Source of the DNA: Novipirellula aureliae
GTDB taxonomy: Bacteria; Planctomycetota; Planctomycetia; Pirellulales; Pirellulaceae
Length of the DNA stretch: 64,000 bases
Assembly: GCF_007860185.1 (NCBI RefSeq)
Contig: NZ_SJPY01000008.1
Location: forward strand, 140,577-204,576
Direction of reading: 5' to 3'
The notes under the pieces were generated by a model. That model saw only the letters and a list, made by a program, of their open reading frames with translations. It did no database searches and had not been told where the DNA came from. Below, piece by piece: positions 25,749-33,865 of this stretch (within the stretch, counting starts at the first letter, position 1; the number at the start of each line of letters is the position of its first letter). The translations under genes were made by a program, and so were the position numbers.

Positions 25749-25935
25749 AACCAGTAGCAGCGTCTCTCCGAGACGCTGACCCACGGCGCCTTGCAGAGAC
25801 GCCAACCAGTAGCGGCGTCTCTCCGAGACGCTGACCTTGCGAGTCTCGGAGAGACTCGCCTACTGCGACCTTGCGAGTCTCGGAGAGACTCGCCTACTGT
25901 GGCTTTGCGAGTCTCGGAGAGGCTTGCTAGTGCCC
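25749..25935. repeat. Five hairpin modules between sufB and sufD, two forward and three inverted
   Basis: Forward modules (gtagcagcgtctctccgag type) start at 25754 and 25809. Inverted modules (gagtctcggagagactcg then cctac) start at 25841, 25874 and 25909, the last one with gaggctt instead of gactcg. Spacing is irregular (about 32-55 bp). The module is the one seen in the 41-bp array at 18001 and in the array at 45122. It begins within 8 bp of the sufB stop codon. Confidence 0.92.
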
Positions 25936-25975
25936 TGAACCCTCACTACCCATACGAACTCTCTCAATAAAACTG

Positions 25976-27280
25976 ATGACTCAAACGACTTCACTAACCT
26001 TTAACGCGGCTGGATTTGATGCCTTTCTCAGCCAGCGAACCGAACCACAGTGGTTGACGGAATTGCGCCGCGAAGCGTGGCAACATTACGAAGCGATGGA
26101 TTGGCCAGCGCGCCGAGCGGAGGAGTGGATTCGAACGGACATTCGCGCTTTTAAAATCGAGAAGTTTGGTTTGCCCGCTTTCGAGGCTCTCGACGTTCCG
26201 TCGGTAGCGCAGTTGAAGGGGGGCGTCGACTTGGGTGGTTCGATCGAAACCGTTGACAGTTATGTTGTCGGTGAAGCACTCGATCAAGAGTTGGCTGACA
26301 AAGGCGTGATCTTTTGCGACCTGTCAAAAGCTTGCCAAATCCACGCCGAAGTGGTCCGGCCACACTTATTCACTGCGTTTGACCCCGACTACGACAAGTT
26401 TGCCGCCTTGCATTCCGCTTTCTGGGCAGGCGGTCAATTTTTGTACGTCCCCAAAGGGGTTGTTCTTGAAAAGCCGCTCTACATTGGATCGGTGATGAGC
26501 GATGGCGGGACCGATACGACGCATACGTTAATCGTATTGGACGAAGGAGCTGAGGCGACGGTATTGCATGAGTCCAACGGCGTCGATGAGAATTCGAAAG
26601 GGCTGCATGTTGGTAGTGTGGAGGTCATACAGAAAGCAAATTCGCATCTTCGCTATGTAAACATGCAAGAGTGGGGATATGGCGCATACCACTTTGCTCA
26701 TCAAAAAGCGCTGGTTGGAAAGGACGCAACGATCCAGTGGACGATTGCGGCGATGGGATCGATGTTGTCGAAGGTCAATCAATCGGTCGACTTAGTCGGT
26801 CCTGGCGCCGACAGCCAAGTCAACGGCGTGATGTTCACCGAAGGCCGCCAGCATCTAGCCTATCACACTCAGCAACACCACCGCGCACCGTCATGCCACA
26901 GTGACTTTTTGTACAAAGCGGCCCAGCAGGACAAGAGCCGAACGGTATGGCGGGGGATGATCAAGGTCGACAAGATCGCGCAAAAGACGGACGGTTATCA
27001 GCGGAACGATAATTTGGTCCTGTCCGAGCTGTCCCGTGCCGATTCGATTCCAGGGCTGGAAATCGAAGCGGATGACGTTCGCTGCACACACGGTAGCACC
27101 ACGTCACAGGTCGACGCCGAGCAGATTTTTTACGCTCAATGCCGGGGATTCACCCGAAAGGAAGCGACGCGGATGATTGTGACTGGCTTTTTCCAACAGA
27201 TTTTTGATCGGATTTCGATCGATAGCGTGCGTGAAGCGTTGGGAGCCGCGATAGCTCGCCAAGTCCGGGAATACGAGTAG
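25976..27280 (+). CDS. sufD: Fe-S cluster assembly protein SufD
   Basis: 434 residues. The SufB/SufD beta-helix is recognisable from LHSAFWAGGQFLYVPKGVVL near 143 and from the C-terminal THGSTTSQVDAEQIFYAQCR near 362, with the conserved His and the DxxxxxY pattern; FTRKEATRMIVTGFFQQIFD follows. The N-terminal alpha region (WLTELRREAWQHYEAMDWP) is typical of SufD, not SufB, and the YVEGC motif of SufB is missing. SufD is the non-catalytic partner in SufBC2D and is needed for iron entry. Hairpin repeats separate it from sufB by 229 bp. Confidence 0.95.
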   Translation: MTQTTSLTFNAAGFDAFLSQRTEPQWLTELRREAWQHYEAMDWPARRAEEWIRTDIRAFKIEKFGLPAFEALDVPSVAQLKGGVDLGGSIETVDSYVVGEALDQELADKGVIFCDLSKACQIHAEVVRPHLFTAFDPDYDKFAALHSAFWAGGQFLYVPKGVVLEKPLYIGSVMSDGGTDTTHTLIVLDEGAEATVLHESNGVDENSKGLHVGSVEVIQKANSHLRYVNMQEWGYGAYHFAHQKALVGKDATIQWTIAAMGSMLSKVNQSVDLVGPGADSQVNGVMFTEGRQHLAYHTQQHHRAPSCHSDFLYKAAQQDKSRTVWRGMIKVDKIAQKTDGYQRNDNLVLSELSRADSIPGLEIEADDVRCTHGSTTSQVDAEQIFYAQCRGFTRKEATRMIVTGFFQQIFDRISIDSVREALGAAIARQVREYE

Positions 27281-27356
27281 ACTTCCATTTTTTCCCAGGA
27301 TTTGTTAAAGTTTTAGCTCAGAGTTTACTCGATTTCAGCAAAGGAAGAATTGTTCC

Positions 27357-27677
27357 ATGGCACTTGCCGAAGACAAGGTCCGCGAAGCATTGAAACAGGT
27401 CATTGACCCCGAGTTGTTTGTCAACATCGTCGACCTTGGCCTCATCTACGTTTGTCGCGTGGGTGAAGAAAAAGAAGACGGGCTTCATGATGTTGAAATT
27501 GAGATGACGATGACGAGCCCGATGTGTCCTGCGGGGCCTCAGTTGGTAGCTGGAACCAAGGCAGCGGCTGAGGGGATGGATGAGGTCGACGTTTGCACGG
27601 TAAAAGTCGTCATGGATCCACCTTGGTCACCTGATTTGATGACCGATGATGCCAGAGATCATCTCGGGATTTTCTAA
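27357..27677 (+). CDS. sufT: SufT-like MIP18/DUF59 Fe-S maturation protein
   Basis: 106 residues covering the MIP18 (DUF59) domain. The start is KVREALKQVIDPELFVNIVD, the usual DPE motif, and the reactive cysteine is in MTMTSPMCPAGPQLVAGTK near residue 60; DPPWSPDLMTDDARDHLGIF ends the protein. DUF59 proteins linked to suf operons (SufT) help Fe-S cluster delivery under high demand. It is the last suf gene here, preceded by a purine-rich ribosome site (aaaggaag). SufS, SufU and SufE are not in the window. Confidence 0.88.
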   Translation: MALAEDKVREALKQVIDPELFVNIVDLGLIYVCRVGEEKEDGLHDVEIEMTMTSPMCPAGPQLVAGTKAAAEGMDEVDVCTVKVVMDPPWSPDLMTDDARDHLGIF

Positions 27678-27701
27678 CCTTGCCTTCTACGGGATTTTCC
27701 C

Positions 27702-28718
27702 ATGCGAGTTTTTGTCGGCGAATTTACCTGCGGCGGAGGAATGTCGCAGGAAAGCATCGGGTCGATCCCCAAGGGGATCCGCGACGAGGGCTCTGCAATG
27801 CTTCGCTCTTTGGTCGCCGACCTACTTCATTTCGCTGAAGTCACCGTTCCAATCGACTCCCGTTTTGGCTTGGATCTCGGGGACGCAGATCTTGTTTTGA
27901 TGCACCCAGAGGCGACGATGTTCGGGCAATGGGTTTCGGCCGCCCGCGACTGCGACGCCGCCATCTTGGTTGCTCCCGAGAACGATGGGATTTTAGCCAA
28001 GTCGGCAGCAATGCTGAGGGCCGCCGGTGTTGATGTGGTCGCAGGAAGCGGTGATTTTTTGCGTACCGCCAGTGATAAGTTACAGACCGCCAAGGTGCTT
28101 CTGCGTTCGGGCGTTGCTCACCCTCGCTACGTCGCTCTGTCAGACACCCGTTACGAATCCGAAATGCAGTGTCATGATCGCTTTGTGCTCAAACCACGCG
28201 ATGGATGCGGAACCCACGAGATACGCATTTTCGATTCTTACGAAGAGGCGAAAAGCGAATTGACCAACGAGTTGTTATTGCAACCCTGGTTATCCGGACG
28301 TGCCGTTTCGGTTTCGTTAGTCGCGTCGGGACAACATCAAACATTTTTACCCGCTGTCTCTCAAGAGTTTTCGGACGATTCATGCCATTATGTCGGCGGA
28401 CGTGGGCCTTTGGACGATGATTCGCAGTCACGAGCCGCGTTATTGGCATGCCGCGCAATTGCAGCGATGCCTCCTACCGTGCGAGGCTTTGTTGGGGTCG
28501 ATTTGTTGCTGGGCGATTGTGCCAGTGAAGATTGCGTCATTGAAATCAATCCTCGGTTAACAACCTCTTACGTCGGGCTCCGGCAAATCATTCACGGCAA
28601 CTTAGCGGCACGGCTGTTCGATTTGGAAACAGGCCCTGTTTCCTGTGAAGTCGAAGCGGATAGTGTTCATTGGACAGCCGACGGCCAAGTATGGGTTAAT
28701 AGCGGCACAGGCTTCTAG
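27702..28718 (+). CDS. ATP-grasp ligase, MfnD (tyramine-glutamate ligase)-like
   Basis: 338 residues. The ATP-grasp fold is indicated by DKLQTAKVLLRSGVAHPRYV near 126, RFVLKPRDGCGTHEIRIF near 163 (lysine and glycine-rich ATP loop), LLQPWLSGRAVSVSLVASG near 193, and the metal-binding acidic end VIEINPRLTTSYVGL near 290 (E-x-N-P-R). The N-terminal MRVFVGEFTCGGGMSQES resembles the start of MfnD, which attaches glutamate to tyramine in methanofuran biosynthesis; Planctomycetes are known to carry methanofuran/H4MPT C1-transfer genes. That function is inference, since no other C1 gene is adjacent. It lies 24 nt after sufT and could be cotranscribed. Confidence 0.7.
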   Translation: MRVFVGEFTCGGGMSQESIGSIPKGIRDEGSAMLRSLVADLLHFAEVTVPIDSRFGLDLGDADLVLMHPEATMFGQWVSAARDCDAAILVAPENDGILAKSAAMLRAAGVDVVAGSGDFLRTASDKLQTAKVLLRSGVAHPRYVALSDTRYESEMQCHDRFVLKPRDGCGTHEIRIFDSYEEAKSELTNELLLQPWLSGRAVSVSLVASGQHQTFLPAVSQEFSDDSCHYVGGRGPLDDDSQSRAALLACRAIAAMPPTVRGFVGVDLLLGDCASEDCVIEINPRLTTSYVGLRQIIHGNLAARLFDLETGPVSCEVEADSVHWTADGQVWVNSGTGF

Positions 28719-28768
28719 TGGTTTTTCATAACGAAGAATGAGGGTGAAGAATGAGGGCAAGCATCTTT

Positions 28769-28898
28769 CGTGGCTGTGGCTTCCCGTCGCAGTTTACGAG
28801 GGCAGTTTACGAGGGCAGGTGCGCCAGCCACGATTGCGCCAAGCCTAAAATCAGCGATGGCAAAGCACTAGCCTGTGGTACTGAGTAACACAGGCTAG
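28769..28898. repeat. MITE-like core fragment followed by a 10-bp inverted repeat
   Basis: The piece from cgtggctgtggcttcccg (28769) to the end ggcaaagcactag (28871) follows the core and right terminus of the family at 12828. It contains a 14-bp direct duplication (cagtttacgagggc). Overlapping its end is a perfect inverted repeat CTAGCCTGTG/CACAGGCTAG (28868-28877 and 28889-28898, 11-nt loop) that ends 26 bp before the ATG of the next gene. Confidence 0.6.
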
Positions 28899-28924
28899 AA
28901 GCCTATGCTACACTCTGTAGCAAC

Positions 28925-30649
28925 ATGAGCGATTTTCATTTACATATCACCAGCACCCTTGGGTTACTGCTTGGTGCCTGCTTAGCGGCAGGCGTCTTTG
29001 CGGACTTGTTGCGTCTGCCGAAAGTCACGGCGTTTCTATTGGTGGGGCTTTTGGTTGGGCCAAATGCTCTTGACTTGATTCCCGCGGATCATGTCGATCG
29101 ATTCGAGCCGATCCTCGAATTTGCCATGGCGATTGTGCTCTTCAACTTGGGCTGCGATTTTACGTTTAGTCGAGTAAAACGAGTCGCAGGTCACTGTTTG
29201 GCGATTTCATTCTTCGAAATTTTTCTGACCTGCGCGCTCGTGACCGCCGGGCTGAGAGTGTTTGGCTATTCGGGTGGCACGGCGCTGCTGCTGGGCTGCT
29301 TGGCGATTGCCACCGCACCGGCGACAACCATTCTGGTATTGAAAGAATTTCGATCCGAAGGACCGGTGACCGAGAGCACCGGCTTCTTAGTGGCGATGAA
29401 TAATTTCGCCTGTATCGTGTTGTTTGAATTTGCATTCTTGGCCGTTCATTTGCTGCAAGACAAACTCGACGTTCCTCTTGGGGAACAAGTCGGCGTGGTG
29501 TTGATGGATATCGCGGGGTCGATCACGTTTGGGTTGCTCGGCGGGTTGGTCGTCAGCTATGGATGCGGACTACTGCGGATGACCCGTTGGTTGGTCTTGT
29601 TGGTGGCGACAACGACGTTCCTGCTCGGCGTTTGCGATTCACTCGAAATCCCTTACATGGTGACCTTCTTGGTGATGGGTGTGACCGTTGCGAACACCTC
29701 TGACATGAAAGGCAAGATTGTTGATGAACTCGATCACTTGACCGGTTTGCTAGCCGTTGTCTTTTTTGCCGTTCATGGAACACACCTGGACATCAGAGCA
29801 TTCGTCTCAGCAGGGATGATCGGTGTCATTTACATCGTGTTGCGAATGACAGGAAAATGGGTCGGCGTCTATACTGCCGCGCGAGTGACTCGGCAACCAC
29901 TCGAGGTCCGCCATTGGCTCGGCAGTTGTCTGTTTGCCCAAGCCGGTGCCGCAATTGCTCTTTCGTCAATCGCGGCAGCCCGTGACCCCGAGTTGGGGGT
30001 TCCTATCCAAGATATTATCTTGGGTTCGGTTGTGATTTTCGAGATCATTGGACCCTTGTTCATTCGCCAATCGTTGCTGAGAACCGGTGAAGTCCCGTTA
30101 GCCCAAGCGATCAATCACTCTAGCCGTACGCCGCGCGAGCAAGTGCGGGAATTGGCCTACCGTTTTCGTTCGGGACTGAGCCTTTCGGGACTAGACCGCT
30201 CGGGCAGTTCGGATGAGACGAATGGCGACTTGACAGGAATCGGCGGCCGCAAAATCTTTGTTCGTGATCTGCTGCGAAAGACCAAGGGGATTCATCAATC
30301 GGCTGATTTTGATGCCGTGATCTCGCATATCGAAAACAGCAATGACAACACGTACCCCGTCGTCGATGACCGAATGCGGGTCGTCGGTGTCATTCGTTAT
30401 CCGCTGCTCAGTAACGTGATGTTCGACGATAGCGTGACGCAATTGGTTCGGGCCGAGGATTTGGTCAGTGCCAGTGACGCGATGCTACACCCCGATGAAC
30501 CTGCATCTCGTGCGTTCGAATTATTCGAAGCGGAAACAGACGACTGCATCCCGGTTGTCACGCGAGAAGAGCCGCATGAGCTTCAAGGAGTTGTCCGCCG
30601 CAGCGATGTGATGCACACACTGATCAATCGGCGACGGAAATCGAAGTAG
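28925..30649 (+). CDS. CPA2-like cation:proton antiporter with C-terminal CBS domains
   Basis: 574 residues. About 12 hydrophobic segments span residues 8-385 (for example LLLGACLAAGVFADLLRLP, FLLVGLLVGPNALDLIP, ILEFAMAIVLFNLGCDF), in the arrangement of the CPA2/KefB group. Where many CPA members have an acidic ND or DD pair in the ion-binding helix, this protein reads AMNNFACIVLFEF near 158. Two CBS motifs follow (FDAVISHIENSNDNTYPVVD near 462; DAMLHPDEPASRAFELFEAE near 518, ending VVRRSDVMHTLI), which usually sense adenine nucleotides. Substrate ion is unknown; altered ion-site residues make antiport activity uncertain. Upstream are repeats and an inverted repeat. Confidence 0.78.
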   Translation: MSDFHLHITSTLGLLLGACLAAGVFADLLRLPKVTAFLLVGLLVGPNALDLIPADHVDRFEPILEFAMAIVLFNLGCDFTFSRVKRVAGHCLAISFFEIFLTCALVTAGLRVFGYSGGTALLLGCLAIATAPATTILVLKEFRSEGPVTESTGFLVAMNNFACIVLFEFAFLAVHLLQDKLDVPLGEQVGVVLMDIAGSITFGLLGGLVVSYGCGLLRMTRWLVLLVATTTFLLGVCDSLEIPYMVTFLVMGVTVANTSDMKGKIVDELDHLTGLLAVVFFAVHGTHLDIRAFVSAGMIGVIYIVLRMTGKWVGVYTAARVTRQPLEVRHWLGSCLFAQAGAAIALSSIAAARDPELGVPIQDIILGSVVIFEIIGPLFIRQSLLRTGEVPLAQAINHSSRTPREQVRELAYRFRSGLSLSGLDRSGSSDETNGDLTGIGGRKIFVRDLLRKTKGIHQSADFDAVISHIENSNDNTYPVVDDRMRVVGVIRYPLLSNVMFDDSVTQLVRAEDLVSASDAMLHPDEPASRAFELFEAETDDCIPVVTREEPHELQGVVRRSDVMHTLINRRRKSK

Positions 30650-30655
30650 GGATGA

Positions 30656-31051
30656 TTACATGCCTAAAAAAGTTCGCTTAAGCCAAGCATTCTTGCGGCG
30701 TTCAAGTTCCATCAACTCGCCAAAGAAACCGCCGCTCGATGCAGGCTGCGGATTCATCTGCACAGGCTGCTGAACCGGATATTGCGTTGGATACTGGTAC
30801 GCTTGATACGGCACGGCATAAGCGGGTCGTTGGACTTGATAAGCCCCCGAGTATTGCATTGGTGAGGCTGCGTAGGACGATGATTGGTGAGCCAATGCAG
30901 TGTAGGGAGCGGACACATAAGGCGCCGGACCATAGCCTGTACTATAGCCTGTACTATAGCCTGGGCCATTCACCGCCAGGCCTTGAGCATTCGCGAACGT
31001 GGACGCAAAACCAATCATTAAAACCGCAAGTGCAAACTTTTTCATCTTCAT
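30656..31051 (-). CDS. Small secreted Tyr/Pro/Gln-rich protein
   Basis: 131 residues from the ATG at 31051, chosen because it starts the signal peptide MKMKKFALAVLMIGFASTFA with cleavage after ANA. The mature protein is rich in Tyr, Pro, Gln, Ala and Ser, with a 12-bp repeat coding STGY-like units (GYSTGYSTGYG) and further YPTQYPVQQPVQ motifs; the C-terminal end is GELMELERRKNAWLKRTFLG. Low-complexity secreted proteins of this kind occur in planctomycete envelopes, but no function can be given. It converges with the antiporter gene, 6 bp apart at the stops. Confidence 0.7.
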   Translation of the reverse strand: MKMKKFALAVLMIGFASTFANAQGLAVNGPGYSTGYSTGYGPAPYVSAPYTALAHQSSSYAASPMQYSGAYQVQRPAYAVPYQAYQYPTQYPVQQPVQMNPQPASSGGFFGELMELERRKNAWLKRTFLGM

Positions 31052-31294
31052 CGCTAGGTCGTGGTAAAGGGGATGACAGGTCGCGATCCTACGACCAACC
31101 AATCTAACTTAGGTCACGATTAGGATGAGAGAAGAAAAAAAGGCTCAAGAAGGAGCGGCAGCCGAAATCGGCGGACTTTGGGGCGTCGTCATGGCATCGA
31201 TCGATTCGTGGCCGTAGGCTTCCCGCCAGGCCGTTTTCGACAATCACCGATTGGCAGTCAGGACGCTACTCCAGGTTTTCATGTCGTTGGAGCA

Positions 31295-32599
31295 TCAATG
31301 GTCGATCGCGGTTTCGTTGGCAGCTCGATTGTTCAGTTCACGAAGTTGGTGCATCGTTTCGATAATCGTTTCGGCTTGCAAGCGAATGGCTGATTTCGCA
31401 TCCTTATTCGCCAAGGCTTCTTGCCCCTCTTTCTGAAGCTTATCGATCTCCTTCCAATTCATTAGCCAGTTTCGCTCATTGGCTGCCGTGCGTAATTCCT
31501 CAACCGTTTGTCCGAGTCGATCGTACAGTTCTTTGGTTGGCTTAGCGCTATACTGACGATAGGGCCCTTTCCCCCCGGGGACTTGAGGTAGCGGTTGATG
31601 ATGGACTTGCGAATTTGCCTGCCAATATTGTTGCGCGAAGATCGCTGCGACGATCAATCCGATGACCACGGCGACGATGGCACCGCCCAGGTTGCCATCG
31701 ATCCCAAAGCCGACGGCGCCCAAAAAACAGACGGCCATCAAAATCGCAAACAACACCCAGATAGGCGCTTCAGATTTTTTCATGCGAGAATGTTTACGTG
31801 GCGGTTTTGCCGATTTCGAAACGTTCTCGTAAGTCTCGTCGATGCGAACAATGATGACGGACGAATTGTCGGGCCCCCCTCGTAGGTTCGCCAGATCAAC
31901 GAGAACTCGGGATGCTAAATCCTCGGGCAAGCAATCGATCAATGTCGCGATCTCTTCGTCTTCGACCTGGCCGCTCAGTCCGTCGCTGCAAAGTAAAAAA
32001 CGATCGTTCTCATGGATTTCGAACGGGCCTTCGAGGTCCACTTGAACGTTTTCATTTGGACCGAGCGATCGAGTGATGACATTCTTGGGGATCGATTGCC
32101 CCACCAAGCTGCCAGACAATCCTTGGCCGCTCGCTTCAAACTCCCAGACGAGCGAATGGTCAAACGTCAGTTGTTCAAGAACGCCTTGCCGTAGCCGGTA
32201 GACGCGTGAATCGCCGACATGAGCCACGATCGCACCGGTCGACAACAGCACCAAGGAGGATGCGGTGGTACCCATGTTGTGGAACTCGGGATTCTGCATC
32301 CCACGACGATGGATTTCGGCATTCGATTCGACCACGGCTTCTCGCAACGATTCGCCACAATCATCAAGAGTGGAGCGAAAGTACTGCATTGCAATATGCT
32401 CGACCGCCAAGCGACTGGCCAACTCCCCTGCCGCATGCGCTCCCATTCCATCGGCGACGACGAACAAATGTCCGCGATCAAAAAAACGCTCCGCGCTGGC
32501 CGCAGGTAAACATGCCAAAGAGTCCTGATTATTCGCTCGGCGCATTCCGACATCGGTCAATTGCGAAAAAGCGATTCCTGATTTCCAATTTTCCGACAC
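31295..32599 (-). CDS. PP2C-family (PPM) Ser/Thr protein phosphatase, membrane-anchored
   Basis: 434 residues from GTG at 32599 (VSENWKSGIAF); an in-frame TTG at 32686 would add 29 residues. The PPM motifs are clear: SQLTDVGMRRANNQDS near 12-27, HLFVVADGMGAHAAGELAS near 45, IVAHVGDSRVYRLRQG near 125, FLLCSDGLSGQVEDEE near 203 and GGPDNSSVIIV near 240, giving the Asp set that binds Mn/Mg. After a Lys/Pro-rich linker two transmembrane segments follow (IWVLFAILMAVCFLGAVGFG; GAIVAVVIGLIVAAIFA), then a helical cytoplasmic or periplasmic tail. It probably reverses Ser/Thr kinase phosphorylation such as that by the kinase type at 50872. Confidence 0.88.
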   Translation of the reverse strand: MSENWKSGIAFSQLTDVGMRRANNQDSLACLPAASAERFFDRGHLFVVADGMGAHAAGELASRLAVEHIAMQYFRSTLDDCGESLREAVVESNAEIHRRGMQNPEFHNMGTTASSLVLLSTGAIVAHVGDSRVYRLRQGVLEQLTFDHSLVWEFEASGQGLSGSLVGQSIPKNVITRSLGPNENVQVDLEGPFEIHENDRFLLCSDGLSGQVEDEEIATLIDCLPEDLASRVLVDLANLRGGPDNSSVIIVRIDETYENVSKSAKPPRKHSRMKKSEAPIWVLFAILMAVCFLGAVGFGIDGNLGGAIVAVVIGLIVAAIFAQQYWQANSQVHHQPLPQVPGGKGPYRQYSAKPTKELYDRLGQTVEELRTAANERNWLMNWKEIDKLQKEGQEALANKDAKSAIRLQAETIIETMHQLRELNNRAANETAIDH

Positions 32600-32689
32600 A
32601 GAAAAACGACCCGACCTTAGATGGTGCTGACTGGATGCCCCGCCTATTGTAACGGGTACGGCGCAGGAAAGAATCACCCCAAACAATAG

Positions 32690-33319
32690 TTATTGGGCAA
32701 GAAAGCCAGCCGGTTTCCCCCATTTCCCGGAAAAAGTTTGTTCTTTCAACGTTAATCGCCTCCGCGCTCCCGTTTCTCGCCGATGGTATTCCTTGTCCTC
32801 TTCCGTAACCGGATCGCTCAAATCGGGGTAACCAATGGCAATCGCGGTTTGGGGCTCATGGGTCTCAGGAATCTCGTATTGCTGGCGAGCAACACTTCGA
32901 TTTATTCCAGCCATTTGGTGAATTTGTAAATCCAATTTCGTTGCTTGAAGCGCCATATGAGCCGCCGCTTGCCCAAGATCGTGCAACGCCACTCGGTTCG
33001 GTTGGTTGTTGTACCGGAAACATTGGCGTGTGACCGAGATCAGTAGCACGCCCGCACGCCCGGCCCAAGGGCGGTTGGCTTCTGCCAGACACCCGAGCAT
33101 CGCTTCAAAGGCGGCGGTTTCTTGACGCCGAGCAATGACCCAAGACCAAGGTTGGTCGTTGAAACTACTCGCGGCCCAGCGAGCCGCTTCGAGTAGACAG
33201 GTGATCTTGTCATCCTCGACAGGGCGAGCTTCAAAACGATACGGGCTCCATCGCCTTTGAATCGATTCAAAAACTCCTGTTTCGACTGGATTGACCCGTG
33301 TTTTCGACAAATCATTCAT
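32690..33319 (-). CDS. Nitroreductase family oxidoreductase
   Basis: 209 residues from the ATG at 33319 (MNDLSKTRVN); another ATG 24 nt upstream is in frame. Nitroreductase-like FMN-binding features are ESIQRRWSPYRFEARPVEDD near 18 (the R-RS-xR motif for FMN phosphate), AARWAASSFNDQPWSWVIAR near 45, and HDLGQAAAHMALQATKLDLQ near 112 with AIGYPDLSDPV near 160. Such NAD(P)H- or FMN-dependent enzymes reduce nitro compounds or quinones; the physiological substrate is not evident. It is next to the PP2C gene in the same direction. Confidence 0.82.
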   Translation of the reverse strand: MNDLSKTRVNPVETGVFESIQRRWSPYRFEARPVEDDKITCLLEAARWAASSFNDQPWSWVIARRQETAAFEAMLGCLAEANRPWAGRAGVLLISVTRQCFRYNNQPNRVALHDLGQAAAHMALQATKLDLQIHQMAGINRSVARQQYEIPETHEPQTAIAIGYPDLSDPVTEEDKEYHRRETGARRRLTLKEQTFSGKWGKPAGFLAQ

Positions 33320-33865
33320 GAACGCTATTTCTCTTTCTTGCAAAGGAAAACTTTCAAGTCTATCAGTTCACGCACGATTACCTACTCGTCAGCAATCGTC
33401 AAGTGAGCCCGCGCATCGTTGCCTAGAGGCGGTTTCGTTGCCTCGAGGCGTTCAATCAACCTGCTCCCGTATTTCCCGAACCGTGGGGGGGACGGGGCCA
33501 GCGGATTGTACCATCTTCTGTATCCAACGCGGTGACTTGCTCGCTCGTTTTGTCGATCGAGTCGGTGCTGTAAACCCTAGCGTCCAAAGGCATCGGACCA
33601 GACCACAGGTTGCAGTCGGACCAGGGCAATGGGGCCGGCACGTCGGCACAGCCGATGACCGGGGTAGACGACAAAGGCACTGGATTTGCTCCCTGGACAT
33701 GGGAAGCGTGGAGTTTGGAACCGTGGACATTGGAACCGTGTAGTTTGAAAATAGGGAAAAAAACGGAGTTGCCCAATTTCGTATTCTTCCGTAATATCCT
33801 TTTGGGAAAGCGTTTCTAAGCGATACGCGGTCTCGAACTACATCCAAATTCTTCAGGAAAGCAAT
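33320..33865. other. 546-bp intergenic region with minor repeats
   Basis: The nitroreductase and S41 protease genes diverge here. Visible are an imperfect direct repeat gttgcctagaggc / gttgcctcgaggc near 33419-33450 and short repeats of the type ggaaccgtg around 33717-33741. No coding frame carries a recognisable domain, and the open frames overlap on both strands, so I regard the region as non-coding with promoters at each end. Confidence 0.45.
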
